DNA of 64,000 nt from G963667915 sp965197385 (GCA_965197385.1 CBDANA010000007.1:310001-374000), one strand, 5' to 3'. Positions 27,919 to 37,121 are shown, counted from the first letter of the stretch. Numbers and translations: made by a program. Notes: generated from the letters alone by a model not told the origin.

Positions 27919-28037
27919 GTGGGGCAGAGCCCCACAGGAATCAGGCCGCGCACGGCGCGGCCCGCGAGGCCGCGGCGCGGGGCGTCGGGGTCCCCGCGAG
28001 CGACCGAGCCGGGGTGTGGGGCAGAGCCCCACAGGAA
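27919..28037. repeat. Direct repeat pair with internal hairpin between two convergent genes
   Basis: The segment gtggggcagagccccac plus aggaa occurs at 27919-27940 and 28016-28037. Each unit is itself a hairpin (tggggc/gcccca around aga). They flank a very GC-rich 75 bp insert that is also palindrome-rich. The location between the stop of the M1 gene and the stop of the DUF5658 gene suggests a bidirectional terminator or a small insertion element. Confidence 0.6.
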
Positions 28038-28343
28038 CTAGAAGAAGAGCAGACTCATCCACGGGACGACCGCCGCGCTGACGTAGACGACGGCCAACGC
28101 CGCGACGACGGTGTGGGCCGCCTGAAGATGGAGCACGACGGCACAGAGTCCGGCGAGCAGCTTCGCGCCGGTGAGTGCGGCGCCGTTGCCGACCGTCGCC
28201 ATGAGCCAGTTCAGGAGGGGGTTGGCTTCGATGGTCCGGCCGAAGGCCGAGACGCCGAGGTAGGTGAGCGAACCGTCGAGCACCTGCGCCAGCAACAACG
28301 TCAGAATCGCAATGTTGCCGAACTGACTACGTCTGTTGGACAT
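28038..28343 (-). CDS. DUF5658-type small membrane protein
   Basis: The 101-residue protein has three to four hydrophobic helices. The segment LDGSLTYLG followed by EANPLLNWLM matches the pattern D-x-x-T-Y-x-G ... E-x-N-P of DUF5658 proteins, whose function is unknown. It is convergent with the M1 peptidase and followed by the direct-repeat hairpins. Confidence 0.78.
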   Translation of the reverse strand: MSNRRSQFGNIAILTLLLAQVLDGSLTYLGVSAFGRTIEANPLLNWLMATVGNGAALTGAKLLAGLCAVVLHLQAAHTVVAALAVVYVSAAVVPWMSLLFF

Positions 28344-28509
28344 GTCCCCGAAACGCCGGACGACTGGTAGCAGAGCGGAGTGACAGGCTGTGGAGGCGAC
28401 TCCAGTTCAAATCGTCACCGGCGCCAGATCAAGAGGCTCGTGGATTGGACGGGGATGCCGAGAGCGGCCCTCGGCCAGCTGCTAGGTTCCGCGGTGTCCA
28501 CTCAGGCGC

Positions 28510-29724
28510 TCAGGCGTTCAAGAACTCGTGTGTAAACGATGCCATCAGATCGTAGATCTCGCCGAGCTCCGTCGGATTCGCCAGGAACACGACACGCATG
28601 AACCCATCACCAGGCGGCAAGCCGAACCCGGAGCCGTGCACACACAGCACGCCGGTTGCTCGGAGCAGGCCGAGCACGTAATCCTCGTCGGTCATGCCGG
28701 GCGGGAGGGTCACCTGCGGCACCGCGTAGAATGCCGCCGTCGGCGCCACGCAACTGATGCCGTCGATGGCGTTCAGCCGCTGCGTGGTCAGTTCGGCCCG
28801 CTCGCGCAGCTCGGCGCGGAACGTGTCCTGATGCGAACGGTCCTGGGTGAGTGCGGTGGTGATTGCCGCTTGCATCGGAGCGGTGCTGCACAAACGCCCG
28901 TCGGCAAGCTTCTTGATCGCCGCCAACAGGTCGTCCAGCCGCTTACTCGTGCCCACAGCCATCCAGCCGGCGCGCCAGCCCGGCGCCAGATACGCCTTCG
29001 ACAACGAGGAGAAAGAGATGACCGGCGCGTCAGGGTCCAGGCCGCCGAGCGGCGAGACCGGGCCGTCGTAGGCGAGATCGGCGTAGACCTCGTCGGCCAG
29101 CAACAACAGGTTGTGCCGGCTGGCCAGATCAAGCATCCTGCACCGCGTCTCGTCGTCGTAGACCGCCCCGGTCGGGTTGTTGGGGTTGATCATCACCAGC
29201 GCCCGCGTGCACGACCCGATCAGGCTTTTGATGTGCTCCAGGTTGGGCATCCAGTTGTTCGTCGGGTCGGTCCGGTAATAGGCGGCGCGTGCGCCCAGCT
29301 TGGCCAGCACAGCCGTGTACAGCGGATAGGTCGGCACGGGCACGAGGACGTCGTCGCCCGGGTCCACCAGTGCGCTTAGCGCCAGCTCGATGCCTTCCGA
29401 TGTGCCCATCGTGAGCAGCACGCGATCTGCCGAGATCTTCAAGCCGCGCGCGGCGAAGTCGTTGGCCACGGCCTCCCGCGCCGGCTCGATGCCAGGAGAC
29501 GACGTGTAGCCGTTCAGGCCGTCGCGCATGGCCCGTTCGACCGCCTCGAGCAGGTGCGGCGGCGTTTTGAAGCCAAATTGAATCGGGTCGCCGATGTTGA
29601 GGTAGTGGACGTGGGTGCCGGCGGCCTCGACCTTCTTCGCCTCGGCCACGATGCTCCGGATGGCGTAGCTGAAGCCGTGGACGCGCGCGGCAACCTGGAT
29701 GGCAGACGTCGCGTGTATACTCAT
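28510..29724 (-). CDS. Class I/II pyridoxal-phosphate aminotransferase (AlaA-like)
   Basis: The start is at 29724 (MSIHATSAIQ); the longer frame upstream runs through repeat sequence. The 404-residue protein has the fold-type I aminotransferase motifs: YLNIGDP, GYTSSPGIEPAREAVA, NPNNPTGAVYD, LADEVYADL, and FSSLSKAYLAPGWRAGW with the PLP Lys. The N-terminal pattern (R-S-I-V-AEAKKVEAAG) and substrate region resemble glutamate-pyruvate (alanine) transaminases. The amino acid specificity is inferred. Confidence 0.9.
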   Translation of the reverse strand: MSIHATSAIQVAARVHGFSYAIRSIVAEAKKVEAAGTHVHYLNIGDPIQFGFKTPPHLLEAVERAMRDGLNGYTSSPGIEPAREAVANDFAARGLKISADRVLLTMGTSEGIELALSALVDPGDDVLVPVPTYPLYTAVLAKLGARAAYYRTDPTNNWMPNLEHIKSLIGSCTRALVMINPNNPTGAVYDDETRCRMLDLASRHNLLLLADEVYADLAYDGPVSPLGGLDPDAPVISFSSLSKAYLAPGWRAGWMAVGTSKRLDDLLAAIKKLADGRLCSTAPMQAAITTALTQDRSHQDTFRAELRERAELTTQRLNAIDGISCVAPTAAFYAVPQVTLPPGMTDEDYVLGLLRATGVLCVHGSGFGLPPGDGFMRVVFLANPTELGEIYDLMASFTHEFLNA

Positions 29725-29737
29725 GCGAGCGATTCTA

Positions 29738-29830
29738 GTGTCCTGCCCAGTCTCTTCGCAACATATCTTCCCGAGCAGCCCGTGGTGAAAGCCCCGCGCC
29801 CCGGCCGGTATCCCTCGGCCGGCAACGACG
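29738..29830. repeat. Fragments of both repeat families side by side
   Basis: Bases 29738-29772 match the start of the 60 bp element (ctagtgtcctg, then ttcgc and catat). Directly after it, 29773-29797 is a left arm of the large palindrome (gagcagcccgtggtgaaag). A short interior ending in ccggccggtat follows, but there is no right arm. The same pairing of the two families is seen at 9566-9800. The element lies between divergent genes. Confidence 0.6.
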
Positions 29831-29845
29831 GTATGATCAACGGTC

Positions 29846-30229
29846 ATGGCCGTCCGACCCGAACTGTCTCTGAGATTACCCAATAGTCCCGGTGCGCTCG
29901 CCGACGTGTGCCGGGTGCTGTCGGACGAACGGGTCAACGTCCTCGCGCTCAGCCTCGAGGCCGGCGGCCTGCTCCGGTTAATCGTCGACAACCACGTGCA
30001 CGCGGAAGGCGTCCTGCGGGATCGTGACCTTGCGGTTGAGACACGCGACGTGCTGTACCTGCAGGTGTCCAACAGGCCAGGCGCCCTGCAGACCATCGGG
30101 CGGATGATGGCGAACGCGGGCGTCAACGTCGAACACGCCTACGGCTCGGCGATCGAAGGGCGCCCGATGGCCACAGTCGTCATCGGCGTGGATGACGCGG
30201 TTCGGGCGTCGGCGGTGACCGGCGTCTAG
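29846..30229 (+). CDS. Tandem ACT-domain protein
   Basis: The 127 residues form two ACT domains (about 5-65 and 68-127). Both show the ligand-binding pattern: LPNSPGALADVCRVLSDERVNV and VSNRPGALQTIGRMMANAGVNVE. Such small proteins bind amino acids and act as sensors or allosteric subunits. The divergent aminotransferase next door suggests a link to amino-acid metabolism, but no direct target is visible. Confidence 0.87.
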   Translation: MAVRPELSLRLPNSPGALADVCRVLSDERVNVLALSLEAGGLLRLIVDNHVHAEGVLRDRDLAVETRDVLYLQVSNRPGALQTIGRMMANAGVNVEHAYGSAIEGRPMATVVIGVDDAVRASAVTGV

Positions 30230-30267
30230 CTGCTAGCTAGCTGCAGCGGACCAGACAGGAGAATCGC

Positions 30268-31626
30268 ATGCTGATGCGCACGCGGTGGGACTGGCGAGCG
30301 GTGGCGCTGACGGCGGCGATCTGCGGCGTCGCGAGCCGGACGTCGGCCCAGACCGTCGAGTTTCGAGACACAACGCTCGACAACGGACTGCGGGTGATCA
30401 TCGCCGAGGATCACGTCGCCCCGGTGGTGTCGATCGCGGTCAACTACGACGTCGGATCGCGCGACGAGCGGCGAGGCCGCACCGGCTTCGCACACCTCTT
30501 CGAGCACATGATGTTCGAAGGGTCCGAGAACGTCGGCGACGGCGAACATTCTCTCCTCATTGCCAACAACGGCGGCGACGTCAACGGCACCACGAACAAA
30601 GACCGCACGCTCTACTTCGAGCGATTGCCGTCGAACCAGCTCGATCTGGGCTTGTTCCTCGAAGCCGACCGAATGGCCTCGCTGCACATCACGCAGGAGA
30701 ACCTGGACAACCAGCGGCAGGCCGTCCAGGAGGAGCGGCGGCTACGAATCGACAATCAGCCGTACGGGCACACGTTCGAGTCGATCGACGAGCTGGCGTT
30801 CGGAAATTTTGCCTACGCGCATTCGACGATCGGGTCGATGAACGACCTGCGTGCCGCGACGGTCACCGACGTGGCCTCGTTCTTCCGCACCTACTACGCG
30901 CCGAACAACGCCGTGCTGGCGATCGTCGGCGACGTCGACACCGATGCGGCCCTTGAGAAGGTGCGCCGGTACTTCGGACCGATCCCGCGACAGCCCGATC
31001 CGCCCACGGTCGATGTGAGCGAGCCGCCGCAGACGACGGCGCGCCGCGCGAGCTTCGACGACCGGCTGGCGCGCCTCACGCGGGTGGATGTCGCGTATCA
31101 CATCCCAGAGAGCCTGACGTCCGATCATGACGCACTCGGTGTTCTGGCGACGATCCTGTCGTCCGGCCGCAGCTCGCGGCTGTACCAGGCGGTCGTGCGC
31201 GGCACGCAGGTTGGCGTGAACGTCAGCGCGTTCGCCGTCGGCAATCGTGGTCCCAGTCTGTTCCGTCTGATCGGTATCGCGGCGCCGGGCACCGACGTGG
31301 CCGACCTCGAACGGGCGATCTACACCGAGATCGATCGGATTAAGACGGAGCCGATCGAGGCGTGGGAGCTCGACAAGGCGCGCAACGGCGCGCGCCGCGC
31401 GTTCGTGTCGAGTCTGGGCAGCTCGCTGCAGCGCGCCATCACGCTCTCACGCTACGCGCTGTTCTACGACGATCCGGGGCTCATCAACACCCGCGCGGAG
31501 CGGGTGGCCGCCGTGTCGGCGGAGGACGTGCGGCGGGTCGCACGCCAGTACTTGACCGAGACGAACCGGTCCGTCGTCGTCACGCTGCCGTCGCCGGCCG
31601 GCGAGCCGGGACAGGGAGGATGCTGA
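30268..31626 (+). CDS. M16-family zinc peptidase, catalytic subunit
   Basis: The 452-residue protein has a signal peptide (to TSAQT, residue about 29) and the inverted zinc motif HLFEHMMFEGSENV (HxxEH) with the downstream Glu region, as in insulinase/pitrilysin enzymes. It overlaps the next gene by seven bases. The two likely form a dimeric processing peptidase in the periplasm: this subunit holds the zinc site, and the second supplies the Arg-Tyr site. Confidence 0.93.
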   Translation: MLMRTRWDWRAVALTAAICGVASRTSAQTVEFRDTTLDNGLRVIIAEDHVAPVVSIAVNYDVGSRDERRGRTGFAHLFEHMMFEGSENVGDGEHSLLIANNGGDVNGTTNKDRTLYFERLPSNQLDLGLFLEADRMASLHITQENLDNQRQAVQEERRLRIDNQPYGHTFESIDELAFGNFAYAHSTIGSMNDLRAATVTDVASFFRTYYAPNNAVLAIVGDVDTDAALEKVRRYFGPIPRQPDPPTVDVSEPPQTTARRASFDDRLARLTRVDVAYHIPESLTSDHDALGVLATILSSGRSSRLYQAVVRGTQVGVNVSAFAVGNRGPSLFRLIGIAAPGTDVADLERAIYTEIDRIKTEPIEAWELDKARNGARRAFVSSLGSSLQRAITLSRYALFYDDPGLINTRAERVAAVSAEDVRRVARQYLTETNRSVVVTLPSPAGEPGQGGC

Positions 31627-33122
31627 TGCGACGTCTTCTCGTGGCGAATGCCGTCGTGTGGTCGCTAATGGTGCCGTCGCTGGTGGCCGCCCAAGCGCCG
31701 GGCGGCGCGCGGCGGACGCAGTCCATCACGGGCGCGGAGATCAAGGGATTGGCGCCGGTGTCGGACGAGATCCTCCATGTGGACCTGCCGAGGGCGGAGG
31801 AGGCCGACCTCGACAACGGCCTGCACCTGATGGTGCTCGAGGATCGACGCGTGCCGATCATCTCGTTCCAGGTGATCCTGATCGGCGCGGGCGGCTACTA
31901 CGATCCGCCCGATCGTGCGGGGCTCGCCGGATTCACGGCGTCGCTGCTGCGAGAAGGCACCACGACGCGGTCGTCCGTGGACATCGCCGAAGCGCTCGAA
32001 ACGATGGCGGCGCGGCTCAGCGCATCGACCGACATGTCGCTGCAGGCGGCAAGCCTGACCGGGTCGAGCCTGACCGAGCACGTCGACGCGACGATGGAGC
32101 TCGCGGCGGACATCCTGCTGCGGCCGTCGTTCCCCGACGAGGAGCTGGCCTTGTTCAAGGACCGCGAGCGCGCCGGGCTCATGCAGCAGCGCACACGTCC
32201 GAGGTTCCTGGCGGTCGAGCGCCTGGCGAAAGCGATCTACGGCGATCACCCGGCCAGCCGGGTCTCGCCGACGGCCGATACGCTCGACAAGACCACGCGC
32301 GACGACCTCCTCACATTCCACGGGACGCGCTACGTGCCGGACCACGCCATCGTCGCTCTGGCCGGGGACATCTCGATGGCCGACGCGCGGGCGGCGGTCG
32401 AGCGGCACTTCGGCGGGTGGGCGCGCGTGGGATCGCCGCTGCCCACGGTCGAAGATCCCGTGCCGATCGGTCCCTCGCAGCTCTACCTCATCGACCGGGC
32501 TGGCTCGGTCCAGACCAATTTGGTCGTGGGCACACAGGCCATCAACCGTACCAGCCCCGACTACGACAGGTTGACACTGATGAACCAGATTGTCGGCGGC
32601 GGCGCCACCAGCCGCCTCTTCATGAACCTGCGTGAGGACAAGGGCTACACCTACGGCGCCTACAGCTCGTTCACCGCGCTGCGCTACCGCGGCGACTGGG
32701 ACGCCTCGACCGAGGTCCGCTCCGAGGTGACCGGCAACGCGCTCGGGGAATTGCTCCGCGAGCTGACCCGCATCCGGGACGAGCCGGTGCCGGACCAGGA
32801 GTTCCGGGACGCTAAGCGCTCGATCATCGCCAGCTTTGCGCTGTCGCTCGAGTCACCCAGCACGTTGCTGGGCAACTCGGTCGTCCGCTACCTCTACGGG
32901 CTGGCTGACGATCATTGGGACCGGTATCCGGAGCGAATCATGGCCGTCACGCGCCAGCAGGTGCAGGAGGTTGCGGCGACGTACCTCGACGCCGGACGGC
33001 TGCACATCGTCGCGGTGGGGGATGCCGAGCAGATCACCGATATGCTGACGCCGTTCGGGGCCGTGGACGTCTACGATGACCAGGGCACGCTGGTCGAGAC
33101 GGTCGGCCCTGCCAAGGATTGA
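31620..33122 (+). CDS. M16-family peptidase, non-catalytic partner subunit
   Basis: The start is ATG 31620 (alternative ATG 31626) after a GGGAGG site inside the end of the previous gene. The 500-residue protein has a signal peptide and the M16 fold. Where the partner has HxxEH this one reads GLAGFTASLLREGT, so it cannot bind zinc. The C-terminal half keeps the conserved R-x-x-x-Y element (LREDKGYTYGAYSSF) that binds substrate. This is the classical active/inactive pair. Confidence 0.93.
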   Translation: MLMRRLLVANAVVWSLMVPSLVAAQAPGGARRTQSITGAEIKGLAPVSDEILHVDLPRAEEADLDNGLHLMVLEDRRVPIISFQVILIGAGGYYDPPDRAGLAGFTASLLREGTTTRSSVDIAEALETMAARLSASTDMSLQAASLTGSSLTEHVDATMELAADILLRPSFPDEELALFKDRERAGLMQQRTRPRFLAVERLAKAIYGDHPASRVSPTADTLDKTTRDDLLTFHGTRYVPDHAIVALAGDISMADARAAVERHFGGWARVGSPLPTVEDPVPIGPSQLYLIDRAGSVQTNLVVGTQAINRTSPDYDRLTLMNQIVGGGATSRLFMNLREDKGYTYGAYSSFTALRYRGDWDASTEVRSEVTGNALGELLRELTRIRDEPVPDQEFRDAKRSIIASFALSLESPSTLLGNSVVRYLYGLADDHWDRYPERIMAVTRQQVQEVAATYLDAGRLHIVAVGDAEQITDMLTPFGAVDVYDDQGTLVETVGPAKD

Positions 33123-33131
33123 CGCACGGCC

Positions 33132-34160
33132 ATGACCGCCCCGTTTCTAGACCCGGTGCTCGATCGTACGTCGATCGCGCCGGATGAGAATGAGACGATC
33201 GGTCCGGACCACCTGACGACCTGGTACCGCGCGATGCGGCTGGCCCGCGCGTGCGACCAGAAGCTGGGCGCGCTCTATCGGCAGGGCAAGATCGTCGGCG
33301 CCGTGTATCTGGCAATCGGCCAGGAGGCGATCTGTACCGGCGTCGTGAGCCTACTCGAGAAGGACGACTACTTCTCGACGGTGGCGCGCGGGCTGGCCGG
33401 GTGGTTCCTGCGCGGCGTCGAGCCGAAACACGTGATCGCCCGCTGGCTGGGCCGCGACGTGCCGCCGTCGCACGGGCGCGAGCTCGGCCTGTTCCTGGCC
33501 GACATCGAGCAGTACGGCATCGCGCCGTACCACAACGGCTCGATGGCGTCGTGGATTCCGTCGGGCGCGGGCTTCGCCCTTGCCTTCAAGATCAAGAAGC
33601 AGCCCCGCGTGTATGTTGCCTTCACGGGCGATGGCGCCACGAGTCCGGGTGATTTCTACGAAGGCCTCAACTTCGCGGCTATCCACAAGCTGCCGTTGGT
33701 CGTCGTCGTCGAGAACAACTGCTTCGCCTACTCGACGACCATCGACAAACAGATGCCAGTGGCGAACATCGCCGACCGGGCACCCGCCTTCAACATTCCG
33801 GCGGAAGTCGCCTTCGGCAACGACATCTTCGAAGTGCGGAGCGTGGCCAGGCGGGCGATCGACCACGCGCGCGCCGGCAAGGGGCCCTACCTCGTGGAGT
33901 TCAAGACGTTCCGGACGCGGGGCCATGGCGAGCACGACGACATGGGCTACGTCGACGCCGAGTTGCGCGAGTTCTGGGAGCGCCGCGATCCGCTGCGCCT
34001 GTTTCGCGAGTACCTCGCCGGTGCCGCCGGGCTGGGCGAGGCGGCGGTCCTGGCGGTAGACGATGAATGTGCGCAGGCGATCGAGGACGCGGTGGCCTGG
34101 GCGGAAGCCCAACCCGAGCCGGCGCCCGAGACCGTGACCGACCGGCTGTTCGCGCCGTGA
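33132..34160 (+). CDS. pdhA: 2-oxoacid dehydrogenase E1 alpha subunit (PdhA type)
   Basis: The 342-residue thiamine-diphosphate enzyme subunit has the TPP motif GDGATSPGDFYEGLNFAAIH...ENN and the phosphorylation-loop-like segment RTRGHGEHDDM. With E1 beta and E2 encoded next, it decarboxylates pyruvate or a branched-chain 2-oxoacid and acylates the lipoyl group of E2. It starts nine bases after the M16 gene, and the three E1-E1-E2 genes form an operon. No E3 is in the window. Pyruvate versus branched-chain substrate cannot be settled from sequence. Confidence 0.9.
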   Translation: MTAPFLDPVLDRTSIAPDENETIGPDHLTTWYRAMRLARACDQKLGALYRQGKIVGAVYLAIGQEAICTGVVSLLEKDDYFSTVARGLAGWFLRGVEPKHVIARWLGRDVPPSHGRELGLFLADIEQYGIAPYHNGSMASWIPSGAGFALAFKIKKQPRVYVAFTGDGATSPGDFYEGLNFAAIHKLPLVVVVENNCFAYSTTIDKQMPVANIADRAPAFNIPAEVAFGNDIFEVRSVARRAIDHARAGKGPYLVEFKTFRTRGHGEHDDMGYVDAELREFWERRDPLRLFREYLAGAAGLGEAAVLAVDDECAQAIEDAVAWAEAQPEPAPETVTDRLFAP

Positions 34161-34169
34161 ACTGAACCG

Positions 34170-35144
34170 ATGCCCGTCATCACGTATCTCGACGCCATCA
34201 GCCAGGCGCTCCGCGATGAGATGCGGCGCGACGAGAACGTCATCGTGCTCGGCGAGGATATCGCCGTCTTCGGCGGCGCGTTCAAGGTGACCCGCGGCCT
34301 CTTGGAGGAATTCGGCGCGGACCGCGTCATTGACACGCCGATCAGCGAGAGCGGCTTCACCGGCGCGGCCTGCGGCGCGGCGGTCGAGGGGCTCAGACCG
34401 GTCGTCGAGTTCCAGTTCGCCGATTTCATCGCCTGCGCGTTCGACCAGATCGTCAATTACGCCGCGAAGAACTACTACCGCTGGGGAATCCAGATGCCGG
34501 TCGTGTTCCGCGGCCCGTCGGGCGGCGGCTTTCGCGGCGGACCGTATCATTCGCAGAACCCGGAGGCCTGGTTCACCCACGTACCCGGCCTGAAGGTCGT
34601 CCAGCCGTCGACGCCGTACGACGCCAAGGGGCTGCTAGTCGCGGCGATCCGGGACAACAATCCGGTCATCTACTTCGAGCACAAGCACCTCTACCGGCGG
34701 ATCAAGGAGGACGTGCCGGAGGAGGACTACGTCGTGCCGATCGGGGTGGCCGAGGTAAAGCGCGAGGGCACGGACCTGACGATTGTCACCTACGGGGCGA
34801 TGGTGCACGAGTGCTTGGCGGTGGCCGACCGCCTGTCGGGAGAAGGCGCCGAGTGCGAGGTGATCGATCTGCGCAGCTTGAGTCCGCTCGATCGGGACAC
34901 GTTCCTGGCGAGCGTTCGGAAGACGTCTCGCGCGCTGGTCGTGCACGAGGCGCATCTGACCGGCGGCTTCGGCGGGGAGGTGGCGGCGATCATCGCGCAG
35001 GAGGCGTTCGACGTGCTCGACGCGCCGGTGACCCGCGTGGCCGCGCTCGACGTGCCGTCGCCGTTCGCCGCGGCGCTCGAGGATGCGATGCTGCCGACCG
35101 AGGAGAAGATCCACGCTGCCGCCCGGGACGTCCTCGAGTACTGA
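34170..35144 (+). CDS. pdhB: 2-oxoacid dehydrogenase E1 beta subunit (PdhB type)
   Basis: The 324-residue transketolase-like beta subunit begins ITYLDAISQALRDEMRRDENVIVLGEDI, with the conserved TPP-site Glu, and later has FQFADFIACAFDQIVNYAAK and a transketolase C-domain (LVVHEAHLTGGFGGEVAA). It forms the alpha2beta2 E1 with the product of the gene 9 bases upstream. A short heptamer repeat separates it from the E2 gene. Confidence 0.92.
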   Translation: MPVITYLDAISQALRDEMRRDENVIVLGEDIAVFGGAFKVTRGLLEEFGADRVIDTPISESGFTGAACGAAVEGLRPVVEFQFADFIACAFDQIVNYAAKNYYRWGIQMPVVFRGPSGGGFRGGPYHSQNPEAWFTHVPGLKVVQPSTPYDAKGLLVAAIRDNNPVIYFEHKHLYRRIKEDVPEEDYVVPIGVAEVKREGTDLTIVTYGAMVHECLAVADRLSGEGAECEVIDLRSLSPLDRDTFLASVRKTSRALVVHEAHLTGGFGGEVAAIIAQEAFDVLDAPVTRVAALDVPSPFAAALEDAMLPTEEKIHAAARDVLEY

Positions 35145-35154
35145 TCTCTAATGG

Positions 35155-35182
35155 CTTCTCCTAACTCCTAGCTTCTACTCAG
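35155..35182. repeat. Degenerate ctcctaa heptamer cluster between E1 beta and E2 genes
   Basis: Between the stop at 35144 and the start at 35185 lies ctcctaactcctag with a diverged neighbour (cttctactc). The same heptamer occurs in longer form at 43753-43787 and near 19153 and 37070. It does not break the operon but occupies the site of the expected ribosome-binding sequence. Confidence 0.55.
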
Positions 35183-35184
35183 TC

Positions 35185-36552
35185 ATGATTTCCGTTGTCA
35201 TGCCCCAGATGGGAGAGTCGATCGCCGAGGGGACGATCGTCAAGTGGCTGAAGCGCGCAGGCGACGCGGTCGCACGCGACGAGCCACTGTTCGAGATCAC
35301 GACCGATAAGGTCGACACCGAGGTGCCGGCGCCGGCCGCCGGGACGCTCGCCGAGATCCTGGTGAAGGAGGGCGAGACGGTCGAGGTCGGCACGCCGGTG
35401 GCGAGGGTCGCCGAAGCTGGGGAGGCGCCGACGAGCGGCTCTTCGGCCAACGCGCCGCCGTCGAGAGCCTTGCCGGTCGCACCGATCGAGAAGACAGCCG
35501 ACGCACCGGGCGAGCATTTCCGCGCCACGCAGCTCCTACGGGTGGTGTCGTTCAGGCGCCGGCCCGAGAAGACCGGCGCCGCGGCATCGCAGACGTCGGC
35601 CCGGTCGCTCAGTCCGGCGGTGCTCGACACGGCGCGGCGCGCCGGGATGTCGATCGGGACGCTGACCGGCGTTCAGGGCTCCGGTCGCGGCGGGCGCGTG
35701 ACGAAGCGCGACGTCGAGCACTATCTCCAGCAGCACGGGCCGAGCGGTGGGCCGGCGGCGCTTGCCCCGGCGTCGTCGCCGGGCAGCGATGCCGCCCAGC
35801 CGCCCCGGCAGTACCTTTATCAGCCGAAACCGGGCGACGAGCGGGTGGCGATGTCGACGGTGCGCAAGAAGATCGCGCACCACATGACCTGGTCCACAAG
35901 AATCAGCCCGCACGCCACGGCGATCGCCGAGTGCGACATGTCACGTGCGGCCGACCTGATGGAGACGGCTGGCCAGCGGTTCGAGGCGAGCGTCGGCGCT
36001 CCGCTCACCTACACGGCACTGGTCGCGCACGCGGCGGTCAAGGCGCTGGGAGAGTTCCGGACGCTGAACGCGTCGGTCATTGGTCACGGCGACGAACTCG
36101 TGCTGAAGCCGGCCGTGAATCTCGGCGTGGCGGTCGCGCTGCCCGATTCGGGTGACCTGATCGTGCCGGTGATCCGTGAGGCCGATGGGTTGTCGCTGGC
36201 CGGGTTCGCGAGGGCGATCAAGGACCTGGCGACGCGCGCGCGCGCGCGCCGGCTCAGGCCGGAGGACGTACAGGACGGCACGTTCACGCTGACGAACCCG
36301 GGCATCTTCGGCGGCCTGACCGGGACACCGATCCTGAATCAGCCCGAGGTGGCGATTCTCGGTCTCGGCGCCGTCACGAAGCGGCCGGTCGTCGTGGACG
36401 ACGCGATCGCCATCAAGCCGATCATGCTGATGTCGCTCACCTTCGACCATCGCGCGGCGGACGGCATGATCGCCTTCCAGTACCTCGCCCGCGTTCGTGA
36501 GCACCTCGAGGTCCTGCCTCCCGATCTCGACCCGCGGCGTTCGGGCTGTTAA
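35185..36552 (+). CDS. 2-oxoacid dehydrogenase E2, dihydrolipoamide acyltransferase
   Basis: The 455-residue protein has a single lipoyl domain (residues about 2-76; the lipoylated Lys lies in FEITTDKVDTEV), an Ala/Pro linker, and a peripheral E1/E3-binding domain at about 140-180 (LSPAVLDTARRAGM, GRGGRVTKRDVEHYL). A catalytic acyltransferase domain ends with the active-site FDHRAADG. It transfers the acyl group from lipoyl to CoA and forms the core of the complex with the two E1 subunits upstream. Confidence 0.93.
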   Translation: MISVVMPQMGESIAEGTIVKWLKRAGDAVARDEPLFEITTDKVDTEVPAPAAGTLAEILVKEGETVEVGTPVARVAEAGEAPTSGSSANAPPSRALPVAPIEKTADAPGEHFRATQLLRVVSFRRRPEKTGAAASQTSARSLSPAVLDTARRAGMSIGTLTGVQGSGRGGRVTKRDVEHYLQQHGPSGGPAALAPASSPGSDAAQPPRQYLYQPKPGDERVAMSTVRKKIAHHMTWSTRISPHATAIAECDMSRAADLMETAGQRFEASVGAPLTYTALVAHAAVKALGEFRTLNASVIGHGDELVLKPAVNLGVAVALPDSGDLIVPVIREADGLSLAGFARAIKDLATRARARRLRPEDVQDGTFTLTNPGIFGGLTGTPILNQPEVAILGLGAVTKRPVVVDDAIAIKPIMLMSLTFDHRAADGMIAFQYLARVREHLEVLPPDLDPRRSGC

Positions 36553-36594
36553 GGCCGGTCGCCGGGACGGCGGCGCATCGCCGCACGGGTCGGC

Positions 36595-37056
36595 CTACAA
36601 CCCCGGCAAGATCGGGCGCGCGGCGGTCGAGAACGGCCAGGGCGAGCCGGCGACGATCAGCAGCATCGCGATGCCGAAAAAGATCAATGCGGCGCGATGT
36701 TTGGCCTTTGGCTCCGACGCCTTACGGACGCGTGCGACGCCGATGTGCGCGAGGGCGAGCGCGGCGATCATCATCGTCGGATGCTCGACCAGCCAGAAGC
36801 GCGTCACGGAGTTCCCCATCGCGCTCCCCATGTTCTCGAAGGCCGACGTCGTGATCGTGCTGAAGAACAGATACATCAGGATGCCCAGGAGCATCTGAAC
36901 GTCGAGCGAGATGGCGAACAGGCGGCCGAATGTTCCGTCGGTGTCCTCGAAGCTTCCCTTCGACATGCCGGTGAACGCGCGAAAGATGGCCACGAGGCCG
37001 AGAACGATCGTGGCCCAGCGGACCAGCGAGTGCAGTGTCAGCAGCAGAGTCAGCAT
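36595..37056 (-). CDS. Four-helix integral membrane protein, unknown function
   Basis: The 153 residues contain four hydrophobic helices. Conserved-looking histidines sit in or near helices (LHSLVRW at the N-terminus, EHPTMMIAALALAHIG in the third), as in cytochrome b561-like families, but I cannot confirm haem binding. It is convergent with the E2 gene and has no functional neighbour. The ribosome site region upstream carries the heptamer repeat. Confidence 0.75.
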   Translation of the reverse strand: MLTLLLTLHSLVRWATIVLGLVAIFRAFTGMSKGSFEDTDGTFGRLFAISLDVQMLLGILMYLFFSTITTSAFENMGSAMGNSVTRFWLVEHPTMMIAALALAHIGVARVRKASEPKAKHRAALIFFGIAMLLIVAGSPWPFSTAARPILPGL

Positions 37057-37067
37057 GGCAGAAGAAT

Positions 37068-37100
37068 ATAGGAGATAGGAGATTAGGAGTTAGGAGGCGG
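37068..37100. repeat. Heptamer-type repeat (ttaggag units) in intergenic region
   Basis: Units of taggaga/ttaggag occur about four times, the reverse complement of the ctcctaa unit seen at 43753-43787. It lies between the membrane-protein gene and the Tat-exported PLP enzyme gene. Confidence 0.5.
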
Positions 37101-37121
37101 GAGGCAGAATCCGGCTCACGC

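Noticed and set aside
28351..28424. tRNA-like stretch (D-loop-like ggtagcagagc, T-loop gttcaaatc, ends cca)
   Set aside because: The T-stem does not pair, two bases are missing between T-loop and CCA, and no normal anticodon arm forms. At most it is a tRNA remnant, and it may be chance.
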